Source: Betaproteobacteria bacterium
GTDB lineage: Bacteria; Pseudomonadota; Gammaproteobacteria; Burkholderiales; Burkholderiaceae_C
Length of the DNA stretch: 5,340 nt
Direction of reading: 5' to 3'
Assembly (NCBI GenBank): GCA_005882155.1
Contig: VBCQ01000189.1
Location: forward strand, 1-5,340
Position 1 is the stretch's first letter. Each line of letters begins with the position of its first letter. Under the pieces are notes generated by a model, which searched no databases, was not told the DNA's origin, and worked only from the letters and a program-made list of their open reading frames with translations. Positions 1 to 5,340 of the stretch are shown piece by piece. Made by a program: the position numbers and the translations under genes.

Positions 1-251
1 TAGGCGCGCTCGGCGCCATAGCCCATCCACCAAGTCACTGCACCGCCCAAGGTATTGCCGGCGGTCGCGACGAGCACCGCGGGCCAAAACAGATCCGGGC
101 TCAATTTCACCAGGCCGAAGACGGCCGGCTCGGAGCCTAGAGGCAGCAGCGTGGCCGAGACGAACGCGATGACGAACACCGTGCTGAGCCCGAATTTCGG
201 CAACGCAAGCAGCGCCAGCAACGAGTCGATCCATGCGTCCATCGCCGGCAT
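1..251 (-). CDS. YqaA-family (DedA/VTT-like) inner-membrane protein, 5' part only
   Basis: The gene reads leftwards from an ATG at 251 and runs off the window after 83 codons with no stop. The visible part has a hydrophobic N-terminal stretch (about residues 11-37), the motif SATLLPLGSEP (32-42), a second hydrophobic stretch (about 54-64) and ATAGNTLGGAVTWWMGYG (62-79). The S-A-T-L-L-P...S-E block and the G-N-(T/S)-L-G-G block match E. coli YqaA as I recall it, a small multi-pass inner-membrane protein of the SNARE-associated/DedA-like superfamily. YqaA has no firmly established function; relatives are linked to lipid or proton-coupled transport. An in-frame ATG at 242 is an equally possible start, since neither start has a strong ribosome-binding site. 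It is transcribed divergently from dusB. Family assignment is fairly secure; the C-terminal half cannot be judged. Confidence 0.8.
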   Translation of the reverse strand, partial: MPAMDAWIDSLLALLALPKFGLSTVFVIAFVSATLLPLGSEPAVFGLVKLSPDLFWPAVLVATAGNTLGGAVTWWMGYGAERA

Positions 252-277
252 TATCCGAACGGACCAACGGCTATACT
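251..277 (+). promoter_or_regulatory. candidate dusB promoter in the divergent intergenic region
   Basis: TATACT at 272-277 matches five of six bases of the sigma-70 -10 consensus and sits about 39 bases before the dusB ATG. The best upstream hexamer is TTATCC at 251-256, only three of six matches and at a short 15-bp spacing, so the -35 is weak. Transcription would start near 284. The gap 252-315 between the divergent starts is only 64 bp, so both genes' promoters must lie here or inside the neighbouring gene. No good ribosome-binding site precedes the dusB ATG; the leader is pyrimidine-rich. Confidence 0.3.
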
Positions 278-315
278 GCTGCCTCCTTTTTCAGCACCTC
301 CATTTCCCGCGCCTC

Positions 316-1353
316 ATGAAAATCGGCCACATCGAGCTGCCGAACAGTCTCTTTGTCGCGCCGATGGCGGGCGTGACCGATCGGCCGTTTCGCCAGCTCT
401 GCAAGCGTCTGGGCGCCGGCTACGCGGTCAGCGAAATGGTGACGTCGCGGCGCGATCTGTGGACGAGCCTGAAGACCAGCCGGCGCGCCGATCACGCCGG
501 CGAAGTCGAGCCGATCGCGGTACAGATCGCCGGCACCGACGCGGCGATGATGGCCGAGGCCGCGGCCTACAACATCGACCGCGGCGCGCAGATCATCGAC
601 ATCAACATGGGCTGCCCGGCGAAGAAGGTCTGCAACCAATGGGCCGGCTCAGCGTTGATGCAGAACGAGCCGCTGGCGCTCGCGATCATCGATGCGGTCG
701 TCGCCGCCTGCGCACCGCGCAAGGTGCCGGTCACGTTGAAGATGCGCACCGGTTGGTGCGCGACCGAGCGCAATGCGTTGGCGCTCGCGCGTGCGGCCGA
801 GAGCGCCGGCATTGCGATGGTCGCGGTGCACGGCCGAACGCGTGAGCAGGGCTACAAGGGCTCGGCCGAGTACGACACCGTCGCGGCGGTCAAGTCGCGC
901 TTGCGCATTCCGGTCGTCGCCAACGGCGACATCGATTCGCCCGAGAAGGCGCGCGAGGTGCTGCGAGCCACCGGTGCCGACGCGATCATGGTCGGCCGCG
1001 CCGCACAGGGCCGGCCCTGGATCTTCCGCGAGATCGCGCACTTTCTGGCGACCGGCGAGCACTTGGTCGCGCCCGAAGTGATCGAGGTCAAGCGCTGGCT
1101 GCTCGACCACCTCGATGATCACTACGGCCTGTACGGTGAGTTCGCCGGCGTACGCAGCGCGCGCAAGCACATCGGCTGGGCGGTGCGAGCGCTGCCCGGT
1201 GGCGAATCGTTCCGCGCTGAGATGAACCGGCTCGAGACCTGCGACGCGCAAGCGCGTGCGGTCGCCGACTGGTTCGACGCGTTGGCCGACGCGCACCACC
1301 GGCTGCCGGCTGCGATCGCGGCCAACGATGAATTCTTAGAACAACAAGCATGA
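316..1353 (+). CDS. dusB: tRNA-dihydrouridine synthase B (DusB)
   Basis: This is a 345-residue FMN enzyme that uses NADPH to reduce uridine to dihydrouridine in the tRNA D-loop (U17 for E. coli DusB). The protein aligns almost end to end with the 321-residue E. coli DusB. It has VAPMAGVTDRPF with the FMN-binding P-M-A at 16-18, VQIAG with Q70, and INMGCPAKKV with catalytic proton donor Cys100, the same number as in E. coli. It also has TLKMRTGW with FMN-contacting K142, ANGD at 202-205, GRAAQGRPWIFRE at 227-239 and ARKHIGW at 282-288. The reading frame is open upstream to 55, but the ATG at 316 is chosen because MKIGHIELPN is exactly where the family starts and the extra residues would overlap the divergent gene. 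The C-terminus is about 20 residues longer than in E. coli and rich in Ala and Asp. It precedes fis, the classic dusB-fis arrangement. Confidence 0.97.
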   Translation: MKIGHIELPNSLFVAPMAGVTDRPFRQLCKRLGAGYAVSEMVTSRRDLWTSLKTSRRADHAGEVEPIAVQIAGTDAAMMAEAAAYNIDRGAQIIDINMGCPAKKVCNQWAGSALMQNEPLALAIIDAVVAACAPRKVPVTLKMRTGWCATERNALALARAAESAGIAMVAVHGRTREQGYKGSAEYDTVAAVKSRLRIPVVANGDIDSPEKAREVLRATGADAIMVGRAAQGRPWIFREIAHFLATGEHLVAPEVIEVKRWLLDHLDDHYGLYGEFAGVRSARKHIGWAVRALPGGESFRAEMNRLETCDAQARAVADWFDALADAHHRLPAAIAANDEFLEQQA

Positions 1354-1381
1354 GACACACAACGTCACTCCGAGTCTTCAA

Positions 1382-1460
1382 GAGCCCGAGCGCACGGCCG
1401 CCCGAAGCCGGGCTCATCCCCACGGGGGATCGTCTGCCGTACGCGGCAGACGAGGGGCTC
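1382..1460 (+). promoter_or_regulatory. fis leader: three abutting stem-loops and ribosome-binding site
   Basis: Three perfect inverted repeats lie end to end with no spacer between them. Stem 1 is GAGCCCG (1382-1388) with CGGGCTC (1409-1415), with a 20-nt loop. Stem 2 is ATCCCC (1416-1421) with GGGGAT (1425-1430), with a 3-nt loop. Stem 3 is CGTCTGCCG (1431-1439) with CGGCAGACG (1444-1452), with loop TACG. The fis Shine-Dalgarno, GAGGGG (1452-1457), follows directly, five bases before the ATG. GGGCTC at 1455-1460 repeats the 3' arm of stem 1, so the 5' arm could pair with either copy. No U-tract follows any stem, so this is not a normal intrinsic terminator. The repeats are read directly; an RNA regulatory role is inference. 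The rest of the dusB-fis gap (1354-1381) shows nothing recognisable. Confidence 0.5.
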
Positions 1461-1462
1461 AA

Positions 1463-1699
1463 ATGAGCAAGAAACACATTGAAGAATGCATCCGCGACAG
1501 CTTGGAGAGCTACTTCAAGGACTTGCGCGGCGTCGAGCCGACGGCGATGTACGAGATGATCTTGAGCGTCGTCGAAAGGCCGCTGCTCGACGTCGTGATG
1601 AAACACGCCGAAGGCAACCAGAGCCGCGCCGCCGAATGGCTGGGCATCAACCGCAACACGCTGCGCCGCAAGCTGGTCGAGCATCGGCTGATCAAGTAA
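1463..1699 (+). CDS. fis: Fis family nucleoid-associated DNA-binding protein
   Basis: A 78-residue dimeric DNA-bending protein of the Fis family, which in E. coli shapes the nucleoid, activates rRNA promoters and assists recombinases and replication. The core matches E. coli Fis: RDSLESYFKDL (11-21), the dimerising helix with ERPLLDVVM (38-46), and the C-terminal helix-turn-helix GNQSRAAEWLGINRNTLRRK (51-70). Residues N63, R64, T66, R68 and R69 fall at the positions of the E. coli DNA contacts. It is 20 residues shorter than the 98-residue E. coli protein, and alignment shows the loss is at the N-terminus. That removes the mobile beta-hairpin arms needed for Hin/Gin-type invertase activation; this short form is usual in betaproteobacteria. 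The start is fixed by GAGGGG five bases upstream. The structured leader immediately before it may influence translation. Confidence 0.95.
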   Translation: MSKKHIEECIRDSLESYFKDLRGVEPTAMYEMILSVVERPLLDVVMKHAEGNQSRAAEWLGINRNTLRRKLVEHRLIK

Positions 1700-1720
1700 C
1701 TCGCGCCGCGAACACTCACC

Positions 1721-1745
1721 GTTCGGGCTGAGGTATCGAAGCCCT
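1721..1745. repeat. small REP-like extragenic palindrome
   Basis: In the 72-bp gap between fis and purH, GGGCT (1725-1729) and AGCCC (1740-1744) form an inverted repeat around a 10-base centre. TTCG (1722-1725) and CGAA (1737-1740) form a second overlapping pair. The block TTCGGGCTGAG...TCGAAGCCC resembles a short palindrome that I recall being scattered many times between genes in GC-rich proteobacterial genomes. Only one copy lies in this window, so its repetitive nature is an inference. No T-run follows, so it is unlikely to be an intrinsic terminator. Confidence 0.35.
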
Positions 1746-1771
1746 GCACAGAGGTCCAAACGAAAGTCACC

Positions 1772-3328
1772 ATGCAAGCCCTGATCTCCGTTTCCGACAA
1801 GACCGGCGTCCTCGAGTTCGCGCGCGGGCTGCATGCGCTGGGCTGCATGCTGTTGTCCACCGGCGGCACTGCCCGGCTCCTCGCCGACGCCGGCTTGCCG
1901 GTGACCGAGGTCGCCGACCACACGGGGTTCCCCGAGATGCTCGACGGCCGGGTGAAGACGCTGCACCCGAAGATCCACGGCGGGCTGCTCGCGCGGCGCG
2001 ACGTGCCGGCGCACATGGCTGCGTTGAAGCAGCACGGCATCGCGACGATCGATCTGCTGGTCGTCAATCTCTACCCGTTCGAAGCGACGGTCGCCAAGCC
2101 GGGCTGCACGCTCGACGACGCGATCGAGAACATCGACATCGGCGGGCCGGCGATGGTTCGCTCGGCGGCGAAGAACTGGAAGGACGTCGCGGTGCTGACC
2201 GACGCGTCGCAGTACGCGCAAGTGCTCGCCGAGCTGAAGTCGGCCGGCTTGGTCAGCCAAGCGACGAAGTTCGCGTTGGCGGTCGCCGCGTTCAACCGCA
2301 TCTCGAACTACGACGCGGCGATCAGCGACTACCTGTCGTCGCTGCAGAGCGACGGCACGCGCAGCGCGTACCCGGCGCAAAGCAACGGGCGCTTCGTCAA
2401 GCTGCAGGACCTGCGCTACGGCGAGAACCCGCACCAGAGCGCCGCGTTCTATCGCGACCTAGCTCCTGCGCCGGGGTCGCTCGTCACCGCGACGCAGTTG
2501 CAGGGCAAGGAACTCTCCTACAACAACATTGCCGACGCCGACGCAGCATGGGAATGCGTGAAGAGCTTCGACACGAGCGCCTGCGTCATCGTCAAGCACG
2601 CCAACCCATGCGGCGTCGCGCTCGGCGCCGATGCAACCGAGGCTTACTCCAAGGCGCTGAAGACCGACCCGACTTCGGCGTTCGGCGGCATCATCGCTTT
2701 CAACTGCGAGCTCGACGCAGCCGGCGCGACGCTCGTCGCAAAGCAGTTCCTCGAGGTGCTGATCGCGCCCGGCTTCACGCCCGAAGCGCTGCTCGTGCTC
2801 GCCGCCAAGCGCAACGTCCGCGTGCTGCAGATCGCATTGCCCGCGGGCGGCAAGGGCCGCAATGCGCAGGACGTGAAACGTGTCGGATCCGGCTTGCTGA
2901 TCCAAAGCGCCGACAACCGCGACGTGAGCCGCGGCGAGCTCGTCATCGCGACCAAGGTCGCGCCGAGCGACGCGCAGATGGACGATCTGCTGTTCGCGTG
3001 GAAGGTCGCGAAGTACGTGAAGAGCAATGCGATCGTGTTCTGCGGCGGCGGCATGACGCTCGGCGTCGGGGCCGGCCAGATGAGCCGCGTCGACTCGGCG
3101 CGCATCGCCAGCATCAAGGCCGAGAACGCCGGTCTGAGCCTGCAAGGCTCTGCCGTTGCGAGCGACGCCTACTTCCCGTTTCGCGACGGGCTCGACGTGG
3201 TCTGCGATGCCGGCGCGACCTGCGTGATCCAGCCCGGCGGCAGCATGCGCGACCAGGAAGTCATTGATGCCGCCGACGAGCGCGGCATCGCGATGGTGCT
3301 GACCGGCGTTCGGCATTTCAGGCACTGA
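1772..3328 (+). CDS. purH: bifunctional AICAR formyltransferase / IMP cyclohydrolase (PurH)
   Basis: A 518-residue cytosolic enzyme for the last two steps of IMP synthesis: formyl transfer from 10-formyl-THF to AICAR, then ring closure of FAICAR. The N-terminal cyclohydrolase (MGS-like) domain, about 1-195, has LISVSDKTG (4-12), LLSTGGTARLL (27-37), DGRVKTLHPKIHGG (58-71), VNLYPF (98-103) and IENIDIGGPAMVRSAAKN (118-135). K62, Y101, D122 and K134 correspond to active-site residues of the human enzyme. The C-terminal transferase domain, about 205-518, has LRYGENPHQ (214-222), TQLQGKELSYNN (241-252), the catalytic pair K275-H276 in IVKHANPCG, KTDPTSAFGG (297-306), GAGQMSRVDSA (433-443) and VIQPGGSMRD (485-494), ending RHFRH as in E. 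coli. It is about ten residues shorter at the N-terminus than E. coli PurH (529). The ribosome-binding site is weak: GAGGT at 1751-1755 is 16 bases away. It probably belongs to a dusB-fis-purH transcription unit. Confidence 0.97.
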   Translation: MQALISVSDKTGVLEFARGLHALGCMLLSTGGTARLLADAGLPVTEVADHTGFPEMLDGRVKTLHPKIHGGLLARRDVPAHMAALKQHGIATIDLLVVNLYPFEATVAKPGCTLDDAIENIDIGGPAMVRSAAKNWKDVAVLTDASQYAQVLAELKSAGLVSQATKFALAVAAFNRISNYDAAISDYLSSLQSDGTRSAYPAQSNGRFVKLQDLRYGENPHQSAAFYRDLAPAPGSLVTATQLQGKELSYNNIADADAAWECVKSFDTSACVIVKHANPCGVALGADATEAYSKALKTDPTSAFGGIIAFNCELDAAGATLVAKQFLEVLIAPGFTPEALLVLAAKRNVRVLQIALPAGGKGRNAQDVKRVGSGLLIQSADNRDVSRGELVIATKVAPSDAQMDDLLFAWKVAKYVKSNAIVFCGGGMTLGVGAGQMSRVDSARIASIKAENAGLSLQGSAVASDAYFPFRDGLDVVCDAGATCVIQPGGSMRDQEVIDAADERGIAMVLTGVRHFRH

Positions 3329-3352
3329 TCGACGCGCAGGGCCCGCTACCAT
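3325..3352 (+). promoter_or_regulatory. possible internal promoter giving a near-leaderless acyltransferase mRNA
   Basis: TACCAT at 3347-3352 matches the TAnnnT pattern of a -10 element. The hexamer CTGATC at 3325-3330, overlapping the purH stop, sits 16 bp upstream as a poor -35. Transcription would begin around 3359-3361, right at the acyltransferase ATG. That ATG is preceded only by a pyrimidine-rich run with no Shine-Dalgarno sequence. A weak 5-bp inverted repeat (GGGCC at 3339-3343, GGCCC at 3354-3358) overlaps the site but has no T-run. This is tentative. Confidence 0.2.
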
Positions 3353-3360
3353 CGGCCCCC

Positions 3361-3978
3361 ATGACACTGCCCGAGGCTGCCGGCCTCTTCCTGGCTTTTC
3401 TCGCTCGCCTGATCACGGGCGCCCAGGGCCATTGGTACGGCTGCCCGCCGAAAGCCGAGCAGCGCATCTACTTCGCCAACCACCAGAGCCATTTCGACTG
3501 GGTGCTGATCTGGGCCGCGCTTCCCGGTGACTTGCGCGCGGTGACGCGGCCGATCGCCGCGCGCGACTACTGGACCGCGAGCCCGCTGAAGCTGTGGATC
3601 ACGAAAGAGATCTTCAACTCGATCTACGTGGCGCGGCAGCGCACTGAGGACGAGGACCCGCTCGAGCCGCTCGTCGAGGCCTTGAACAACGGCGACTCGC
3701 TGGTGATCTTTCCCGAAGGCACGCGCGGCAGCCATGGCGAGCCGCAGCCGTTCAAGTCGGGGCTGTTCCACCTGGCCGAGCAGTTCCCGCAGGTGCAGCT
3801 GATCCCCGCCTGGATCGACAACGTGCAGCGCGTGATGCCCAAGGGTGAAGTCGTCCCGGTGCCGATCTTGTGCTCGGTGACCTTCGGCGCGCCGATTCAG
3901 TTGCAGCCCAGCGAAGACAAGCGCGCATTCCTCGATCGCGCGCGCGATGCGGTCGTCGCGCTGAGGGACGTGCACTGA
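3361..3978 (+). CDS. PlsC-family 1-acylglycerol-3-phosphate (lysophospholipid) acyltransferase
   Basis: A 205-residue protein of the PlsC/LPLAT acyltransferase family, which typically transfers an acyl chain to lysophosphatidic acid or a similar lysolipid at the inner membrane. It has one N-terminal hydrophobic stretch (about 6-18) that could anchor it. The catalytic HX4D motif is H41-QSHF-D46 within FANHQSHFDW. The substrate-phosphate motif is FPEGTRG (117-123), and a motif-IV-like LIPAWIDN follows at 147-154. All core catalytic elements look intact. It is shorter than E. coli PlsC (about 245 residues), as in YnbB-associated and other accessory LPLATs, so a housekeeping PlsC may lie elsewhere. 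Its stop overlaps the start of the CdsA-like gene by one base (TGATG), pointing to joint translation and a shared lipid pathway. No ribosome-binding site is visible before its ATG. The exact acyl acceptor cannot be told from sequence. Confidence 0.88.
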   Translation: MTLPEAAGLFLAFLARLITGAQGHWYGCPPKAEQRIYFANHQSHFDWVLIWAALPGDLRAVTRPIAARDYWTASPLKLWITKEIFNSIYVARQRTEDEDPLEPLVEALNNGDSLVIFPEGTRGSHGEPQPFKSGLFHLAEQFPQVQLIPAWIDNVQRVMPKGEVVPVPILCSVTFGAPIQLQPSEDKRAFLDRARDAVVALRDVH

Positions 3979-4946
3979 TGGGCGGGCTGCGCCACTTGAG
4001 CATAGTCCAGCAGGTCGGGCTGCTGTTCGTCGGCTTGTTCGGCGTGCTCGTCGTCGTCACCTTGATCGTGTTCCTGCGCAGCCTGCGCGAGCTCGCGCCC
4101 GAGCAGCAGGAGATGCACGAGCGGCTGAAGCGCGACCTGCGCGCGACCTGGCTCGGTGCGGTGCTGTTCTGGCTGTCGTGGGCGGCGGGCGCGGTCGTCG
4201 CGACGCTGCTGTTCGGCATCGTCTCGTTCGTCGCGTTTCGCGAGTTCATCACGCTGACGCACACGCGGCGTGCCGATCACCGCAGCCTGCTGCTGGCGTT
4301 CTTCGTCGTGCTGCCGCTGCAGTTCGTGTTCGCCGGCGGGCGCCACTTCGATTTGTTCACCGTCTTCATCCCGGTCTACATGTTCCTCGCGATCCCGGTC
4401 GTCAGCGCGTTCGGCAACGATCCGCAGCGCTTTCTCGAGCGCACCGCGAAGATCCAGTGGGGCGTGATGGTCTGCATCTACGGCATGAGCCACGCACCGG
4501 CGCTGCTGCTGCTCGACCTGCCGGCCTACGCGGGACGCGGCGCGTTTCTCGTCTTCTATCTGGTCGTCGTCGTCGCCACCGGGCAGATCGTCCAGGAGGC
4601 GGCGAGCCGCCAGCTGCGACGCCGCCCGGTCGCGCGCGCGATCAGCCGCTCGTTCTCGTGGCGCGCCTGGCTGATCGGCTCGCTCGCTGCAGCCTTCGTC
4701 GGCGCGCTGCTGTACTGGGCGACACCGTTCAAGCCGCTGCCCGCGCTCGCGATGGGCTTCATCGCGGGCGCATCGGGATCGCTCGGCGAGTTCGTGATGA
4801 AAGCCTTGAAGCGCGACGCCGGCGTGCGTGCCTGGGGCGGCAAGGCGTCGGTGACCGGCGCGGTCGGGCTGCTCGACCGCGTCGCGCCGCTGTGCTTCGC
4901 GGCGCCGGTGTTCTTCCATGCGGTGCGCTGGTACTTCGGGTTGTGA
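3978..4946 (+). CDS. CdsA/YnbB-like integral membrane protein with degenerate cytidylyltransferase signature
   Basis: A 322-residue multi-pass membrane protein with roughly eight hydrophobic segments (near 12-34, 57-87, 104-119, 126-146, 161-181, 187-206, 230-249, 253-273 and 301-320). It resembles phosphatidate cytidylyltransferase (CdsA), which makes CDP-diacylglycerol from CTP and phosphatidate, and in particular E. coli YnbB. Shared blocks include SFVAFREF (83-90), the region around WGVMVCIYGMSHA (161-173), FVMKALKRD (272-280), GLLDRV (297-302) and FAAPVFFH (307-314). Several signature residues are changed. The Asn-Asp of the usual NDxxQY block is Thr-Gly (201-202 in VVATGQIVQEAA). The SPxKT block reads SRSFS (223-227). 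KR-x4-KD reads KRDAGVRA, with the Asp replaced by Ala285. The HGG before LLDR is absent, and DRxD ends in Ala303. The start at 3978 is supported by GAGGGA at 3963-3968, nine bases upstream. It could be a repurposed or inactive homologue; many annotation pipelines would still call it phosphatidate cytidylyltransferase. Confidence 0.8.
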   Translation: MGGLRHLSIVQQVGLLFVGLFGVLVVVTLIVFLRSLRELAPEQQEMHERLKRDLRATWLGAVLFWLSWAAGAVVATLLFGIVSFVAFREFITLTHTRRADHRSLLLAFFVVLPLQFVFAGGRHFDLFTVFIPVYMFLAIPVVSAFGNDPQRFLERTAKIQWGVMVCIYGMSHAPALLLLDLPAYAGRGAFLVFYLVVVVATGQIVQEAASRQLRRRPVARAISRSFSWRAWLIGSLAAAFVGALLYWATPFKPLPALAMGFIAGASGSLGEFVMKALKRDAGVRAWGGKASVTGAVGLLDRVAPLCFAAPVFFHAVRWYFGL

Positions 4947-4954
4947 TGGCGAGC

Positions 4955-5340
4955 ATGCGCATCCTCGGAATCGACCCGGGTCTTCGAACGACCGGCTTCG
5001 GCGTCATCGAATGCGAAGGCTCGCGCCTGCACTATGTCGCGAGCGGCACGATCAAAACCGACGCGGTCGACATCGGGCAATTGCCGTCGCGGCTGAAGAT
5101 CATCTTCGACGGCGTTCGCGAGATCACCGCGCGCTACCAGCCGACCTGCGCGGCGGTCGAGATCGTCTTCGTCAACGTCAACCCGCAGTCGACCTTGCTA
5201 CTCGGCCAGGCGCGCGGCGCGGCACTGACCGCGCTGGTGTCGAACGATCTGGCGGTCTCCGAATACACCGCATTGCAGATGAAGAAAGCGATCGTCGGCC
5301 ATGGCCAGGCACGCAAGGAGCAGGTGCAGGAGATGGTGAT
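4955..5340 (+). CDS. ruvC: crossover junction endodeoxyribonuclease RuvC, 5' part
   Basis: The gene encodes the Holliday junction resolvase, a dimeric Mg-dependent nuclease that cuts four-way junctions with RuvAB during recombination. About 128 codons are present before the window ends. Numbered from the chosen start, the protein begins MRILGIDPGLRTTGFGV with catalytic Asp7. The second catalytic residue is Glu69 in AAVEIVFVNVNPQS, followed by LLLGQARGAA (82-91), EYTALQMKKAIVGHG (103-117) and the KEQVQEMV segment. The remaining catalytic aspartates (near 138 and 141 in E. coli) lie beyond the window. The ATG at 4955 is preferred because it puts Asp7 at the family position. An in-frame ATG at 4946 overlaps the preceding stop as TGATG, adds three residues, and is a real alternative. 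No strong ribosome-binding site marks either one. ruvA and ruvB would be expected downstream. Confidence 0.95.
   Translation, partial: MRILGIDPGLRTTGFGVIECEGSRLHYVASGTIKTDAVDIGQLPSRLKIIFDGVREITARYQPTCAAVEIVFVNVNPQSTLLLGQARGAALTALVSNDLAVSEYTALQMKKAIVGHGQARKEQVQEMV

Noticed and set aside
55..315. N-terminal extension of dusB in the same open frame
   Set aside because: The extra 87 residues resemble no Dus protein, lie antisense to the recognisable YqaA-like coding sequence, and precede the exact family start MKIG at 316.
271..639. 122-codon minus-strand open frame opposite the dusB start
   Set aside because: It has no recognisable domain, is antisense to the conserved FMN-binding part of DusB, and its end falls in the dusB promoter region.
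1088..2434. 448-codon minus-strand open frame opposite dusB, fis and purH
   Set aside because: It overlaps three clearly recognised genes, has Arg/Ala/Val-rich low-complexity composition, matches no family I know, and is the expected antisense artefact of GC-rich codon use.
2548..3267. 239-codon plus-strand open frame inside purH
   Set aside because: It is an out-of-frame shadow of a well-conserved PurH domain, almost entirely Arg/Ala, with no plausible start context.
3339..3358. GGGCC/GGCCC inverted repeat after purH as a terminator
   Set aside because: The stem is only five base pairs with a 10-base loop and no T-run, too weak for an intrinsic terminator.
3897..4919. 340-codon minus-strand open frame opposite the acyltransferase end and the CdsA-like gene
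   Set aside because: Its Arg/Asp/Glu/Gln-rich translation is the antisense image of hydrophobic membrane-segment codons in the plus-strand gene. It has no recognisable domain.

Overview
The window is GC-rich, densely coded DNA. Its gene order and protein sequences point to a betaproteobacterium, most likely of the order Burkholderiales. This rests on recalled family sequences (Fis, RuvC, DusB, PurH) and on the dusB-fis-purH-ruvC order; no database search was possible.

Layout: the left edge (1-251) holds the 5' part of a minus-strand YqaA-type (DedA/VTT-like) small membrane protein. A 64-bp divergent intergenic region follows, with a TATACT-type -10 element. All other genes lie on the plus strand: dusB (tRNA-dihydrouridine synthase B), a 109-bp leader with three abutting perfect stem-loops, fis (nucleoid protein), a 72-bp spacer with a small repeat-like palindrome, purH (bifunctional last steps of IMP synthesis), a PlsC-family acyltransferase, a CdsA-like membrane protein, and the 5' part of ruvC (Holliday junction resolvase), which runs off the right edge. 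The acyltransferase and CdsA-like genes share one base (TGATG), and ruvC starts at or within 10 bp of the end of the CdsA-like gene. These three are probably co-transcribed and translationally coupled.

Function: most of the window is housekeeping (tRNA modification, chromosome architecture, purine synthesis, recombination). The exception is the acyltransferase/CdsA-like pair between purH and ruvC, which looks like a small membrane-lipid module. Its CdsA-like member keeps the overall YnbB-type fold and C-terminus but has lost several signature residues that normally define CDP-diacylglycerol synthase. The other notable structure is the fis leader, where a 3' stem arm is duplicated over the ribosome-binding site and could allow alternative pairing. 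I see no mobile elements, CRISPR arrays, tRNA or rRNA genes.
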